From contig NC_134568.1 in assembly GCF_050947875.1 (NCBI RefSeq), positions 262,798,115 through 262,862,114 of the forward strand: DNA of 64,000 bases, given 5' to 3'. This document shows positions 47,102 to 57,789 of the stretch, one piece after another. Below the pieces are notes generated by a model that ran no database searches, was not told the origin of the DNA, and worked only from the letters and a program-made list of their open reading frames with translations. Positions within the stretch are counted from its first letter, which is position 1. Each line of letters begins with the position of its first letter. Both the position numbers and the translations under genes were made by a program. The stretch comes from Dermacentor variabilis (lineage: Eukaryota > Arthropoda > Arachnida > Ixodida > Ixodidae).

Positions 47102-47747
47102 AGGATCGGCCTGCAGGGGTACTGTTCTGCAAAGCTGTTTCAGCCCGCTGCACATGTTTCGATCGACTCGCGGTGCTGGCGCCCTTCGGAGAACCAGCGA
47201 GGACGACAGCGCTAATCCACCATGCGCCTCGTTCGGAGAATCGGTGACGACAGCAGGGCGGACCACATTTGGCACCCAACGTATTGTTGGTTGATTTGCC
47301 GGGTCGTCATGGTCTCTCTGCAGCAAGAAGAGCTTTCCCTAACAAAAGGGGGCTTTGCGGTACTGGGGCCCCAGGATTCGTCACAGTCTGCTGACACTCG
47401 TGGCGACTACAGGCGAAAGGCAGCTCTGGAATTTAGAGGCGCAAGACAATGGGCAACCGGCAGCCGTGATGCGGGGGTCAGCTCGGGGAATAAAAGGCAC
47501 CTCTCCTGATGTAAGCCCCGAGTTCTACGAAGCCCGTCTGGCCTCGGTTGGGGACCGGGAACCTCGCGCAAAGAAGTGTGTCTGTGAGTGTGTGTCCCGC
47601 CCGCAGAGAGGCGACTCGTTTACGATGACTGGTCGAACGTTTCCCTCACCTTGGGATCGAGGGAGGACCGAGTGTTTATAAACCCTGCACGCCTAAGTCC
47701 CGACGAAGAGTCAAGGTCCTCCCTACAACTACGACCGCCAACTCCTA
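47102..47747 (+). repeat. LTR-like direct repeat, copy 1
   Basis: 47102-47490 aligns without gaps to 49031-49419, with about 20 differences by eye (roughly 95%). A TATA-like TTTATAAA lies at 47675-47682. Compared with copy 2 it lacks about 190 bp between the TATA-like site and the end. A tRNA-Leu-type primer site motif follows immediately. Confidence 0.65.
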
Positions 47748-47756
47748 CAACTGTAT

Positions 47757-47813
47757 GCCAGCGGTGGGATCGTCCTCCAAAACTCCTACAACTGGATGGC
47801 AGCGGTGAGATCG
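47757..47813 (+). other. Duplicated primer-binding-site-like motif
   Basis: GCCAGCGGTGGGATCG (47757-47772) and GGCAGCGGTGAGATCG (47798-47813) resemble the complement of the 3' end of tRNA-Leu of the AAG/UAG group (whose 3' end is complementary to TGGTGGCAGCGGTGGGAT). The two copies sit 41 bp apart inside a longer tandem duplication. Confidence 0.55.
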
Positions 47814-48083
47814 GCCTACGGCTCGTAGATCGGCCTACGACTCGGAGACAGCAACGGCAGCTCACGGACTTTGGCAAATGGTGACCGACCGGTATCCTGA
47901 CCAAGTTGGAGGCGACTTGAGATTGACCACCTCTTGCAACTGACTGGATACGGCGGAGAAGGACTAGTGATATGGTGCTGCTTCAGTGGGTAAACGTTTG
48001 GTTTTGGCTGTAAGATTTAGCAGGCTTCAATTTCTCTGTGTGTGTAGATTTGATTCGCTGGGATCTTTGACTTCTATTCTGAT

Positions 48084-49029
48084 ATGCGTGGGTATCGCAG
48101 CAAATATCGTGTGACAGCAGAGCGAAAGCTTAAAGTAGCGACGATGGTCCTAATGTGTTTGACGAGAGCTTACCTGTTGTGGTTGTGTGAAGAGATCGAG
48201 GTAGACGTAGAGGAGGACTTGACAGAAGCAGAGATTCGTAAGACAATTTTCGAAAGTGACAATGATTTGAAATTCATAGAACAAATGGGTAAACGAATTC
48301 TAAGCAAAAAACGGGAACATGAAGCAATTAGGCAAGAACGGGAAGAATTTAGGCAAGAACAGGAAAAAGCTAGGCAGGAACTGAAAAGCATTTCGCAGGA
48401 GAAAGACCTAACAGAACTAACGAGGCGGTACGTTGCTGCATTGAACAAATAGATTCAAGGTTTGGAGCAGGAAATCGAGCGAAGTAAACAGCGGCTTGAG
48501 AAATCTGTAGGCTGGACGCAGCGAAAGTGGGAGGAAGTCGATAGCAGATTTCGGTCGAAAGCTGAGAGAAGTAGTAGTACCTGTGAGATTAGCAGCACGT
48601 TCATAGGTGAACCCAAAGTGCTAGAAGCTAACGATGCCTTAGTGGCAACAGAGGCCGTTAAAGGCTGTAATGAGAGCGACGAGGTGCTGTGCCAACAGAG
48701 CACTGTAGAGACAGCTAGGCCTGCTGTGAATGAATTGGCACAGTTACCGCGCGTGTGCGTCGCAGGTAATGTTAACGAGTTAGTTAACGAAGTACAGAGT
48801 ACTGCTGAGCCGACAGACGCGAGCACCCATGTCAGGTCAGATCTGCGTGCCAAAGTGAAGTGCCAGGTGGACGATGCAGTTGAGGGCAGTTCGCAGTATT
48901 GCGAGCTCCGTAGCTCAAGTGAAGACCACTGCATTGTTCAGGGATCGGTGCATTTCTCCGCCAGTCTAGGTAGCCAAGAGATGGATGATTTAGTTAAGAA
49001 TCATTCGGACTGTGCGCGTGAGACAGCGA
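48084..49029 (+). pseudogene. Ty3/gypsy gag N-terminal remnant, coiled coil
   Basis: One frame runs from 48084 into the repeat at 49031 and is interrupted by TAG at 48450-48452. An ATG at 48144 (MVLMCLTRAYLLWLCEE) may be the real start. A short helical region (LTEAEIRKTIFESDNDL) is followed by a Glu/Arg/Gln-rich coiled coil at about 48300-48520, then a Ser/Glu-rich tail. The start region and coiled coil parallel the gag at 59578 (DLKSLRKPKLLELARELGL, then an ERELKEQKEKEE-type coil). No capsid, zinc knuckle or pol follows. Confidence 0.55.
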
Positions 49030-49030
49030 C

Positions 49031-49793
49031 AGGATCGGCATGCAGGGGTACTGCTCTGCAAAGCTATTTCAGCCCGCTGCACGTGCTTCGATCGACCCGC
49101 GGTGCTGGCGCCCTTCGGAGATCCAGCGACGACGACAGCGCTAATCCACCATGCGCCTCGTTCGGAGAATCGGTGACGACAGCAGGGCGGGCCATGTTTG
49201 GCACCCAACGTATTGTTGGTTGATTTGCCGGGTCGTCATGGTCTCTCTGCAGCAAGAAAAGCTTTACCTAACAAAAGGGGGCTTTGCGGTACGGGGGCCC
49301 CAGGATTCGTCACAGTCTGCTGACACTCGTGGCGACTACAGGAGAAAGGCAGCTCTGGAATTTAGAGGCGCAAGACAAAGGGAAACCGGCAGCCGCGATG
49401 CGGGGGTCAGCTCGGGGAACCGACGCGCCTTTGAAGACTCAAGATAATGGACAACCGGCTGGTCAACTTCGATGACTGGTCAAACGATTCTCTCACCTAG
49501 GAAACTAGGGACCAATGGAGTGTTTATAAGCAGCTGTTGTCGGCTGCTAGTGTGGGCTCGTCAAGGTGCTAGAATGTGCGCGTTATCGTACTCGTGAGCA
49601 GTGTGCTCGTGCTCGAGAAGCTATGTGTTTGGAACTTCGTGCTCGCATGTTGTAAGCTTCGTCTTGCGTGCTCCATTTGGGAGCCACGCTAAACTGTCGA
49701 ATGTACCTCTTGTTTAAAATGTAAATACTGTAAATAAACCCTGTAGGCCTAGTTCCTCCCAAGTTCCTCTCTACGACCTACAACCCTTACAAA
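49031..49793 (+). repeat. LTR-like direct repeat, copy 2
   Basis: Longer partner of 47102-47747. TATA-like TTTATAAG is at 49523-49530 and AATAAA at 49733-49738, followed by a terminal ...TTACA. It is followed by TGGTAGCAGCGGCGAGATCG (49794-49813), a tRNA-Leu-like primer site. A primer site here means this copy behaves as a 5' LTR, not as the 3' LTR of the gag remnant. No polypurine tract precedes it. Confidence 0.65.
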
Positions 49794-49831
49794 TGGTAGC
49801 AGCGGCGAGATCGTCCGCCAACTCCTACAGT

Positions 49832-51250
49832 AGGCAGTTTCTAACCGAATATTTTGAATGTCTGGCCCCTGGGCAGATCAATGAAATCAGGTTCAACGCT
49901 CGCAAGTACATCCTGACAATCGATGTAAAAAATTCCGCAATACTGGAGAAGTTAGAGACCATTCCATAGTTAAGCGCAATCCCCGTCCGCTCCTTTATCA
50001 CTTACGGAAAGGAGACAGCGACTGGAGTGATTTCCGACGTGGAGCTTGAAATCAAGCATGCGGACCTCAGGAGTTTCTTTAGGTCATCGGTGCGCATCCT
50101 TAAGATTCACCACTTGGGACACTCCCGATGTGTCAAGTTAATATTTGCTTCTTCGACATTACCAGCGTCTGTCAAAGTGGGCTACGTGATACACCGTGTA
50201 CGACCATTCGTTCCGAGGCCTGTTCAGTGCCGGAAATGTCTCAAGATAGGACACGTGAACGTTGTTTGTAGAAGCAAAGCCACCTGCTCGCGTTGCGGCG
50301 GAGAGCATAATACCACCGACTGTGATGCGTCTTCATTTAAATGGCCCAACTGTACTGGCTCTCAAGAAGCGACTTCGAAGGAATGCCCGAAGATGAAAAA
50401 AGAAGTTCGTATTTTTCGAAAAATGGCTAGAGATCAATCTTCACGTAAGGAGGCTGCTCAATCTCATCGCCAAAGTGACCAACGCTCACGAAAGAAGCGT
50501 CACAAAGCCACTTCAAAAGAAGTACATAGCGGGGCACAGGCGCCGCGACCAACTCTGCCTGTGCGTGCATCGAGCACGGTAACGGCGCCTACTGCTAATT
50601 CAAGGTCGATGACAGCACGCGGCAAACATTCACATCCAACGGCTGATACAGACACGGAATGGCCTTTGCTACCCTCTAGGCCCACAGCCATGCCAGTGGG
50701 CGCTAGTGGCCCTCTGCGCCAGGAAGCCAAGAATTATAGGGCCAATGAAACCGGTGACACTACGGGCAAGCAAGGAGATGGACACAATGAGAAGGAGAGT
50801 GTACAGAAAATGCTGAAGCACCTGGTAGAGTCAATGCGCGTGATTCTCGGTGGTCTCGAGAATTCGGCCGTTGAAAGTGCCCTGCAGGGTCTCGCCGTGC
50901 TGGAGCCGATTATCGCAGCTCTTTACATGCTATAAAGCTTTTGTTTGGCGCTTGTACTGATCACGCAGGGGAGACCCACACACCAGCTTCGTTCTAGCGC
51001 CTTTATCTTTAAGTTCACTTGAATTGGTGACCACAGACTTCATGCGGAACCTGCTAGTAGCTTCATGGATGAGATTTCTGAATGTTTATCATCAGAATGT
51101 TGAACTTGTTTCACCGTTGCGCATCCCTCTTTCTTTGTCATCATCATCCCTCATCACACCTTTATGTTCCCGTTCCCCCTCCCCCTGTGCAGAGCAGCAG
51201 GCTAGAGCGCGTTAGCTCAATCCGACATCTCTGCCTTCTTTCAAATAAAT
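49832..51250 (+). mobile_element. LINE ORF1-only element with 3' UTR, no ORF2
   Basis: A plus-strand I-type sequence. It starts abruptly inside ORF1 (at RQFLTEYF) next to the LTR primer site. It carries ORF1 to 50935, then about 220 bp of non-coding DNA. It then shows a pyrimidine-rich 3' UTR (CGTTCCCCCTCCCCCTGTGC, TCTGCCTTCTTTCAAATAAA) that mirrors the tails of the minus-strand LINEs. Endonuclease, RT and RNase H are absent. Confidence 0.65.
50027..50935 (+). CDS. LINE ORF1, gag-like zinc-knuckle protein
   Basis: A 302-codon open frame; homology extends upstream to about 49840 but is cut by TAG at 49966-49968, so the listed start is only the first open ATG after that stop. It contains a conserved region (HLGHSRCVKLIF, VKVGYVIHRVRPFVPRPVQ) and the zinc knuckles CRKCLKIGHVNVVC and CSRCGGEHNTTDC. 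A third, damaged knuckle follows (WPNCTGSQEATSKEC, first Cys and His lost). A Ser/Lys/Arg-rich linker and C-terminal helix (ESALQGLAVLEPIIAALYML) complete it. Such proteins bind LINE RNA. This is the best preserved ORF1 in the window, yet it has no ORF2. Confidence 0.7.
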   Translation: MISDVELEIKHADLRSFFRSSVRILKIHHLGHSRCVKLIFASSTLPASVKVGYVIHRVRPFVPRPVQCRKCLKIGHVNVVCRSKATCSRCGGEHNTTDCDASSFKWPNCTGSQEATSKECPKMKKEVRIFRKMARDQSSRKEAAQSHRQSDQRSRKKRHKATSKEVHSGAQAPRPTLPVRASSTVTAPTANSRSMTARGKHSHPTADTDTEWPLLPSRPTAMPVGASGPLRQEAKNYRANETGDTTGKQGDGHNEKESVQKMLKHLVESMRVILGGLENSAVESALQGLAVLEPIIAALYML

Positions 51251-52939
51251 TATCTTTTTTTTCTCCAAACAGCGGGCTATTTAAATAAAGGAAAATGGTG
51301 GAGAGGGTGGTTGAGGAGGGACTGACTTGGGGATAAGCGCATCGGAGGTTTGTCCAACGCGCTTGGGGAATCAACGCCGAGGCTTACAAGTAACTACAGC
51401 GGGTTACTTTTGTCCCGGCGCGATTGGTCGCAATATGAAAGTTGAGCCTGAGGGCGGGTAAAACTCGTTCCGCCACGAAAACTTCTGGAGGGTGGAAGGC
51501 GGAGAGATCGCTCCGAGCCCTGTGCCAGAACCTGATGAAATGGAAGCCTCGTCAGCTTAGCGAGCGCGATATCTGAGACTGCAGAGCAATTCCCTCGACC
51601 GCGATGGCGGGGCTCTGAGACAAAGCAGGGCGCTTCCATTTCGGTAATGGCATGATTCAAGTTGCCCCTTGCTATCCTCAGCTATTTTCATTTCTTTCTT
51701 TTCTTTTTTTTTTCTTCTTAAGAAGAGAAGGATAAGGGGTCGGTAAAGAGCGCCGCTAGCCTTGCCGTATTCTCCAGTTTCCAGCTTCAAGAGATTCCGC
51801 CGTTCGGTCCACTTCTCGGACTCGTTGAGGCGAGTCAAAATCTTCTGGCAACATTTCACTTCCTTATGCTCGTTTTGCCGAGGTTTTCCACCATCGCCCT
51901 CTCGTGTTCTGCTTTTTTTTTCTCTTTCCGTCCTCTTACTTGTTTCCTGTATCGGCACCGGTTTAGGGCGAGAAATATCTTTTTTTTTTCGTTCGCTTTG
52001 TTTGCCACGTGGCGACTGTTCGCTGCGAATCAAACCTTCCGGTGCGTATCGCGGTGTGCAGTCGCTACTCCCCGTGCCTGAAAAGCGTGCGCAGCAGCAC
52101 GGCAAGCGGAGCAGCCTGAGCTGTTCGTGAACTAGGCAGACGCGAGCGAGAGAGTTCGGCACCCTGGTGCCGCAAGAACTTAAACAAAAGAAAGGAGAAA
52201 GGGAAGAGAGAGAGGGAGGAGGAAGGGAGATTGTGGAAGCCATAGGCTAGATGAGTGCGGGAGCGAAACAAAAGAAAAGGATAGCAGAGGGCGGAATTAA
52301 CGGGAAACACGTCGCGAAAGCCCTGGCTGGCTGTTTTCGGATTCACGCTGTTTTCGCTGCTTGACATGGCTCGGCTATTCAGTTGGCGTCATTTGCCGCC
52401 CGCTACTTTTCTCTTTTTTTTTCTTTGTTCACTGTCGATGTCGATGACAGGGCTTTCGCAAGTGATTGTATAATTCCGAAAACCTAACACGCTGGAGGGC
52501 TGGGCTCCTTTGTTTGTCTTTGTTCTCTAGCAACCATAATTTAGCAAATTCCTAACTTTCCCTAAAGTTGTGTTTAAGGAGCGTGGTCGAGACGTTTCTC
52601 ACAGAAACTTTCGCGTTTATGCGTAGTTGCGATACAGAAAAAAGGAAGAACATGTACAAAGCTAGGATTTTCGCGTCTTTTGACATTGAAAGAAAATGTC
52701 TCAGCTTAGCATGGCCGGTCTCCCCGTCATAGAAGTTCCAAATAAGCATCGAGAGACGCCGGATGCTGCCTTCTATTTCTTACTTCCTCAACCCTTCCAC
52801 TATAGCATATAAGTGCTTTCTGTGACAGCTGCTTCAGTGAACAACGCATTTATTGACGGCGTAGTTCAATTTTTCCTGCCGAGATTTATTTCTCATCGCA
52901 TCTGTTTCAGCCTTGATAAAAACTAAAGGTTTGCAGGTG
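51251..52939. other. Intergenic, nothing recognised
   Basis: Contains T-rich tracts (51690-51715, 51908-51918, 51980-51990, 52411-52421). Overlapping open frames on both strands at 51557-52243 reflect biased composition and show no domain. Confidence 0.4.
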
Positions 52940-53110
52940 TGTGAAACTACCCGAGAAAGATAGAGACAGAAAGAAAGGAGAAAGGCAGGGAGGTTAACCA
53001 GAAGGGAAAATCCCGTGTCTGTGCTCCCAGTCTGCCACTTTCTTATATTTCTACGTTCCCCTCCTCCGTTTCCCAGTGTAGGGTAGTGAAACCACTATGC
53101 AGGCTCTTAG
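52940..53110. repeat. Two I-type LINE tails in opposite orientation
   Basis: GAAAGGCAGGGAGGTTAACCAGA at 52979-53002 is a minus-oriented tail. CCAGTGTAGGGTAGTGAAACC at about 53074-53094 is the same tail region in plus orientation. Fewer than 100 bp separate them, so at least one rearrangement joined two ends. Confidence 0.5.
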
Positions 53111-53131
53111 AGTGGCGAGAAACCGAATGAG

Positions 53132-53357
53132 CCGCCGCGGTGGCTTTACGGATGTGGCGTGGCGCTGCTAAGGCCGCGGGTGTGGCTCCGGGCCGCGGCG
53201 GTCGCCTTTCAATGGGAGCGGGATGCGAAAACGCCCGTGTACCGTGCATTGGCTGCAGGTCAAAGAGCCCCACGTGGTCAAAGTTAATCCTCAGTCCACC
53301 ACTACGGTTTGCCTCATAACGATATCCTTGGTTTGGCCGGTAAACCCGCAGAACTAA
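53132..53357 (+). repeat. Diverged Ruka-like SINE
   Basis: Head CCGCCGCGGTGGCTTTACGG and body (AAAACGCCCGTGTACCGTG, CACCACTACGGTTTGCCTCA) align with the other copies, but the B box (GGGTGTGGCTCCGGGCC) has decayed. An older or different subfamily. Confidence 0.75.
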
Positions 53358-53594
53358 TTTATTTCAAGAACGTGAATTATACTGTACAAAGCGGCTGTTT
53401 ACAAAACAAGATCTATAAGCGTCAATGTTTGGTTGGTATGCGAGCAACGCGTAAGTAATAAAAAAATAAGGTAAGCAACTGATATTTAAATTCACCGTCT
53501 TCAGCCTTTGTTTTACGAGCTCTTCGGTTTGCGTCGTTGGTTAACAACACTTCGGTCTACAGGAGAGAGATGGAGGAAGAAAGATGGTATAATG

Positions 53595-53812
53595 ACAAAG
53601 AAAAACAGGAACGTTACCTAGTGTATTTATTGGCTAGATTCCAAGGAGAACACAGGGGGAATTACTTGTACTTAATAATTGAACCAAAGAAATGATAAAT
53701 TAATGGAATCGAAAGTGGATGAAAAACAACTTGCTGCAGGTGGGGAACGGTCTCACGTCTTCACATTACACGTGCGATGCTCTACCAATTGAGCTACCAC
53801 GGCGCCGTTCTC
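53595..53812 (-). repeat. tRNA-derived SINE, second family
   Basis: The minus strand begins GCGCCGTGGTAGCTCAATTG with A box TAGCTCAATTGGTAGAGC. It continues through GTGAGACCGTTCCCC (weak B box) into a body with TTTTTCATCCACTTTCG, TTAAGTACAAGTAATT and a 3' purine/pyrimidine tail. The tRNA part lacks a good B box, so a functional tRNA is unlikely. It is unrelated in body sequence to the Ruka-like copies. Confidence 0.7.
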
Positions 53813-53857
53813 CCATCTACATTCTGGGGTATTTACGTGTTACTACTAGAACTAACC

Positions 53858-53859
<2 letters not shown>

Positions 53860-53938
<79 letters not shown>
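53860..53938. repeat. (AT)n microsatellite, about 39 units
   Basis: An uninterrupted AT dinucleotide run. Open frames reading Ile-Tyr repeats across it are artefacts. Confidence 0.97.
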
Positions 53939-53941
<3 letters not shown>

Positions 53942-56739
53942 TCTCTCGTTTCTTTCTGCCCCCCCCTCCCCTCGTTTCTTCATTTATTTTCTTTTTCTTT
54001 TTTGTCATCTTGTATTCATTGCTGCAGGCGCCTCGTGTGAGTATATAGACGCCGCAACACTTCCTTCCAAGAGAGTGAGTCTAACCTGCGGGACAACGAG
54101 ACGGCGTGTTTTCCTTCGATGCCGTTCGGCGGGGCATCCTGCATTTCTCTCCGAGATGCGTCCGCGCACGGATTAATCATCGGCTGCCCGAACGTCAGGC
54201 GCGGTTCTCTGCGGCTCCCGTGGCACGACGCCCAACAGTGGCCCGGAGTGCGTGGGGAGGAGCAGGCGCCCTGGGGTGGTGAGCGCCGGGCAATGGCGGG
54301 GTATACGTGCTTCTGCTGCTATCAGCGCCACTCGGATCGATTAGCGGTGGAGCGGGAACTTAAGATGAGCCCGCGGGAATTCTCCTGGCTTTTCCTTTCG
54401 CCCGGTCGTCCTGCGCGGGCGTTCGCTCCCGGGTGAAAACAATGGCATCTGTAGACGAGTTTACTCTTCCGTGAAGACGGCGCTCGCTGAAAAGCACGCT
54501 ACACCGAGCCTCCGTCCCACGGGGAGCCTGTTTTCCAATCGCTGCATTTTGTTCCCCAGGATGTTTGTACTTTCCCGCCGTCTGGTGTAGACAAAATAAA
54601 ACGTGACGCCGGAAGAGCAAACAGGGCGTGAGCCTCACTGTTCCTGGCCGTCTTTCTCGGCTTTCCCCTCTTTCTACTTTCCTTTCTGTTTTGACCCTTC
54701 GTTTATAGTATTCGTTCCTTTTCGACCTCGGTACAAGATGTCGTGTCATTCATCTTGTTTTTTTCTTTCGTTTTTCTTCGCTCCGAGAGCTCGCATATCT
54801 CTTCGATGTCGTGTGTGCTTCGGCGCAGAGACGTTTAAGGCGAGTGTGAAACGGTGCATACAAAGAAATTCACGTTTACGCATGGAGGGCTGCTACATCG
54901 CTCGAGTATTTGCCAGTAGTTTTTGTCCTTTTTTTTTTCTTTTCTTGGATGTAGAAACATTCATATTTCTCTTATGCAACATCAATCGCGTGTTGTAAAC
55001 TTGTCATCTAGTTGAAAAAAAAAATGAGACATTTGTACATTGAACTCTGAGCCTCACCTAAATTGTTACGTGCTGGTGAGGGACGCATGTTGGTTTACTC
55101 TAACTAAATGTGCGAAAAAATTTTGAATTATTCCCTCGCATCATATTTTATTGTTTTTTACCTTATTATTGACACTTGTACTGTTATTCATATTATTTTT
55201 TCATCCCTTGTGGCAGAACAACTGTCATTGCAAGGCATATCGTTAAGTACGTACAAAAATATATCTTCAGCATAACACTTCTAACCCGGAGTTATGAAAA
55301 AATTGAAATCGATCGACTGACTTGGAACGTGATTAACGTGGAACGTTCAGCCTTACACCGCCCCGCCATTGCAGCGGTGCGCCTGCTATCGCTCCCCTTG
55401 TGCACAGTCCTCTATTTTGCAAAGTTAGAAAGAGCCAGTTTACATAAGGCATACATTACGTCAGACTACGGTACTTCACTGTGCTTTGTCAAGATCGATG
55501 TCCAATCGGAGCATGAAGAGAAAAAATTCGCCGACGCTTGCGATACTCTCTAATGCGAAATTTGAGCGTAGCTCTGTACGTTTTCATTTCGCGATATATT
55601 GGCTGGCGCTGACAACCAGTCTCGTGCGGCACGTTCCAAACGGAGCAAAGTGTGGCGCGTCTGCCTCGCTAATTGGGAGACGGCGAGAGGCAGCGCCTGC
55701 GATTCACGGCCGCCGCAGAGAGACCTCTGCTCATGCAGCGCTTTGTTTCCATGGGGACAACGTGCGCTGCTGTGGTGCCCTATCGTAGCCATTGTCGCCG
55801 CACTGCCTGTCTTGCGTGGAACTGCGCTTTTCTTCTCACGCCTTCGTTCCACCAACGATGAGAGCGGCCTTTCGTCGCGGGGAAGTCAGTCGTGCCAGCT
55901 GTGTCAGCGGCGACAACACCAAATGCAGCGTCACATCGAGCCTCATTCATAGACGCTAGCTATCGCCCCTTGCAGGAGCAGTAATCCCCATCACACACAC
56001 TGGTGCCGCGGACTGACCTCAACAGCTGACGCCGCGGATCAGCGTATCCCTCCTCACCTCACCGTACCCCCTCTCCGCCCCCCCCCCCCATGCCTCGGAA
56101 GCGCAGATGAGATCGCCCACGCGGCTGCGGATGCCTAGGCCGCCGGCAACTCTGCGCATGCGCAGGCCGTCTCCACTCCGCTCCTCCTCCGCTTTCCGCC
56201 TCATGGTTCCGCTGCACCCACCTCCTGCGCTATCCCCTTTCTTTCATCTCCCGCAGTCTCTCCGCCTTTGCTTTCATTCTTAGCGGCGCTCGTTCGCTCG
56301 GTTACGCCGACACTCGCCACAGGAACGGCGCCTAAGAGCTGCGCTCTAAAAGGCGAAACACTTTGCTCCTTCAGGTGTTGCGCGACAACTTGGCGTCGTC
56401 TACTGTGTTACACACATTGCATAATTCGTTACAACTATGAAAGCGTTTTACAGCGGAGCTGTTGTGCTTTTCGTAAGTCCGTTTCTTGCCGACAGAAAAC
56501 TCGGCCCAGCTGTGCGTCACCGACCCCGTCACCCGTCACCGAGCCACGCAACCTGCTGGCAACACACACGTGCGTAGGGCGCAGTCTCGTCGCGGCATGC
56601 GTGCGCTTCGCCTTCCCTCTCCCCAGCCGAGGAGAAGCAAGTGTTCGCTTAGCCGTGACGTCACTGATATGCTAGAAAGCTCTGAGTAGCCGGCGCGCCG
56701 ACAGACGTGTATCGTCTAGTGAACACGCGTGCACAGATA
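53939..56739. other. Intergenic, GC-rich patches, no recognised gene
   Basis: GC-rich segments lie at about 54100-54440, 55600-55950 and 55990-56700, separated by AT-rich DNA at 55000-55330. Open frames are short and overlap on both strands without motifs. The block from about 56370 may belong with the basic-repeat remnant that follows. Confidence 0.35.
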
Positions 56740-56968
56740 CCACAGGGCGATCGAAGAAAGGCAAGAGTCCCGAGGAAGAAGCCGCCTACAAGGAAGCTCG
56801 GCGCGTGGCTCAGCGGGACTACGATCGACGCAGGAGAGGTGATCCTGCCCATCGCGCCTAGGCCGCCGCCGACAAATGGCGTCACCGAGCAGAGGATCCC
56901 GAGTTTCGGGCCCGAGAGAACGAACGCTGCCGACTGAATGCTCGGAAGCGGCAACTAGCTCCGCTGTG
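56740..56968 (+). pseudogene. Basic Arg/Glu repeat protein remnant (STPR-like)
   Basis: In the frame through ACAGGGCGATCG, the plus strand reads a charged helix-forming sequence with two imperfect repeats: ARRVAQRDYDRRRRGDPAHRA and KWRHRAEDPEFRARENERCR. A TAG lies between them (near 56860), and TGA follows after RKRQLAPL. The pattern resembles short Arg-rich tandem motifs of STPR-type DNA-binding proteins. Two repeats are too few for certainty, and the stop marks decay. An AATAAATAAA site follows at about 57093. Confidence 0.3.
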
Positions 56969-57189
56969 ACGCAGCCTTGCACCACTAGTGCAAGCTGCCC
57001 ATATCTTCTTTTTTCATTATCTATAACTTTCTGGACTGGCGGCTACTTCACATCCTGGAAGAGAAGCAGCACTTCCCTAAACACGCTAAGTAATAAATAA
57101 ATTCAATGAAAGAAAATCGTCGGTCCTTCCACTCCGTGAAGATGGATGATAAGCGAAACGTGTCTCTTTGTATACCTAACAATTCCCTT

Positions 57190-57725
57190 TACAATCAACT
57201 TTATGTTTACTTAAATGCATACGGCAGACATTGTGAGAACCTGACTGAAAGCTTACCATTACCATTGAAAAGGTGTACAATCAATGCATTCTACTGGTGC
57301 TAACATCTGGGGCAGAAACTTGGACACTTACAAAGAAGCTTGAAAACAAGTTAAGGACCGCGCAAAGAGCGCTGAAACGAAGAATGTTCGGAGTAACGTT
57401 AAGAGGCAGGAAGAGAGCGGTGTGAATCAGAGAGCAAACGGGGATGGCCGATACTCTAATTGACATTGAGAGAAAAAGATAGAACTGGGTAGGTCAAGTA
57501 GTGCGTAGGTTAGATAACCGGTGGACCATTAGTGTTACAGAATGCGTGCCAAGAGAATGGAAGCGTAGTCGAGGATGGCAGAAGACTACGTGGGGTGATG
57601 AAATTAAGAAATTCGCATGCGCTAGTTGGAATCGGTTGGCGCAGGACAGGGGTAATTGGAGATCGCAGGGAGAGGCCTTCTTCCTGCAGTGGACATAAAA
57701 ATAGCTGATGATGATGATGATGAAT
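57190..57725 (+). mobile_element. RTE-type LINE 3' end, 5'-truncated
   Basis: Homologous to the last 540 bp of the copy at 24445-25850: AGAACAAGTTAAGG-like segment, TAGGTTAGATAACCGGTGGA, TTGGAGATCGCAGGGAGAGG, then a (GAT)n tail at 57704-57722. Open stretch 57501-57698 encodes MRRLDNRWTISVTECVPREW and WNRLAQDRGNWRSQGEAF. Independent copy, also dead. Confidence 0.8.
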
Positions 57726-57789
57726 GTGCCCTTGTGATTAACGACAACTATTCAAAAATCAATGTAATCAGCCACTGTCCTTGCGCTGT

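Noticed and set aside
47102..49793. Standard LTR retrotransposon with matching 5' and 3' LTRs
   Set aside because: The second repeat is followed by a primer site and not preceded by a polypurine tract.
51557..52243. 228-codon minus-strand open frame
   Set aside because: Lys/Glu/Arg and Ser/Leu runs from purine/pyrimidine tracts, with open frames on both strands over the same DNA.
53735..53812. Functional tRNA gene on the minus strand
   Set aside because: Good A box but poor B box, and a SINE body follows directly.
53777..54048. Open frames with long Ile-Tyr repeats
   Set aside because: They are translations of the (AT)n microsatellite.
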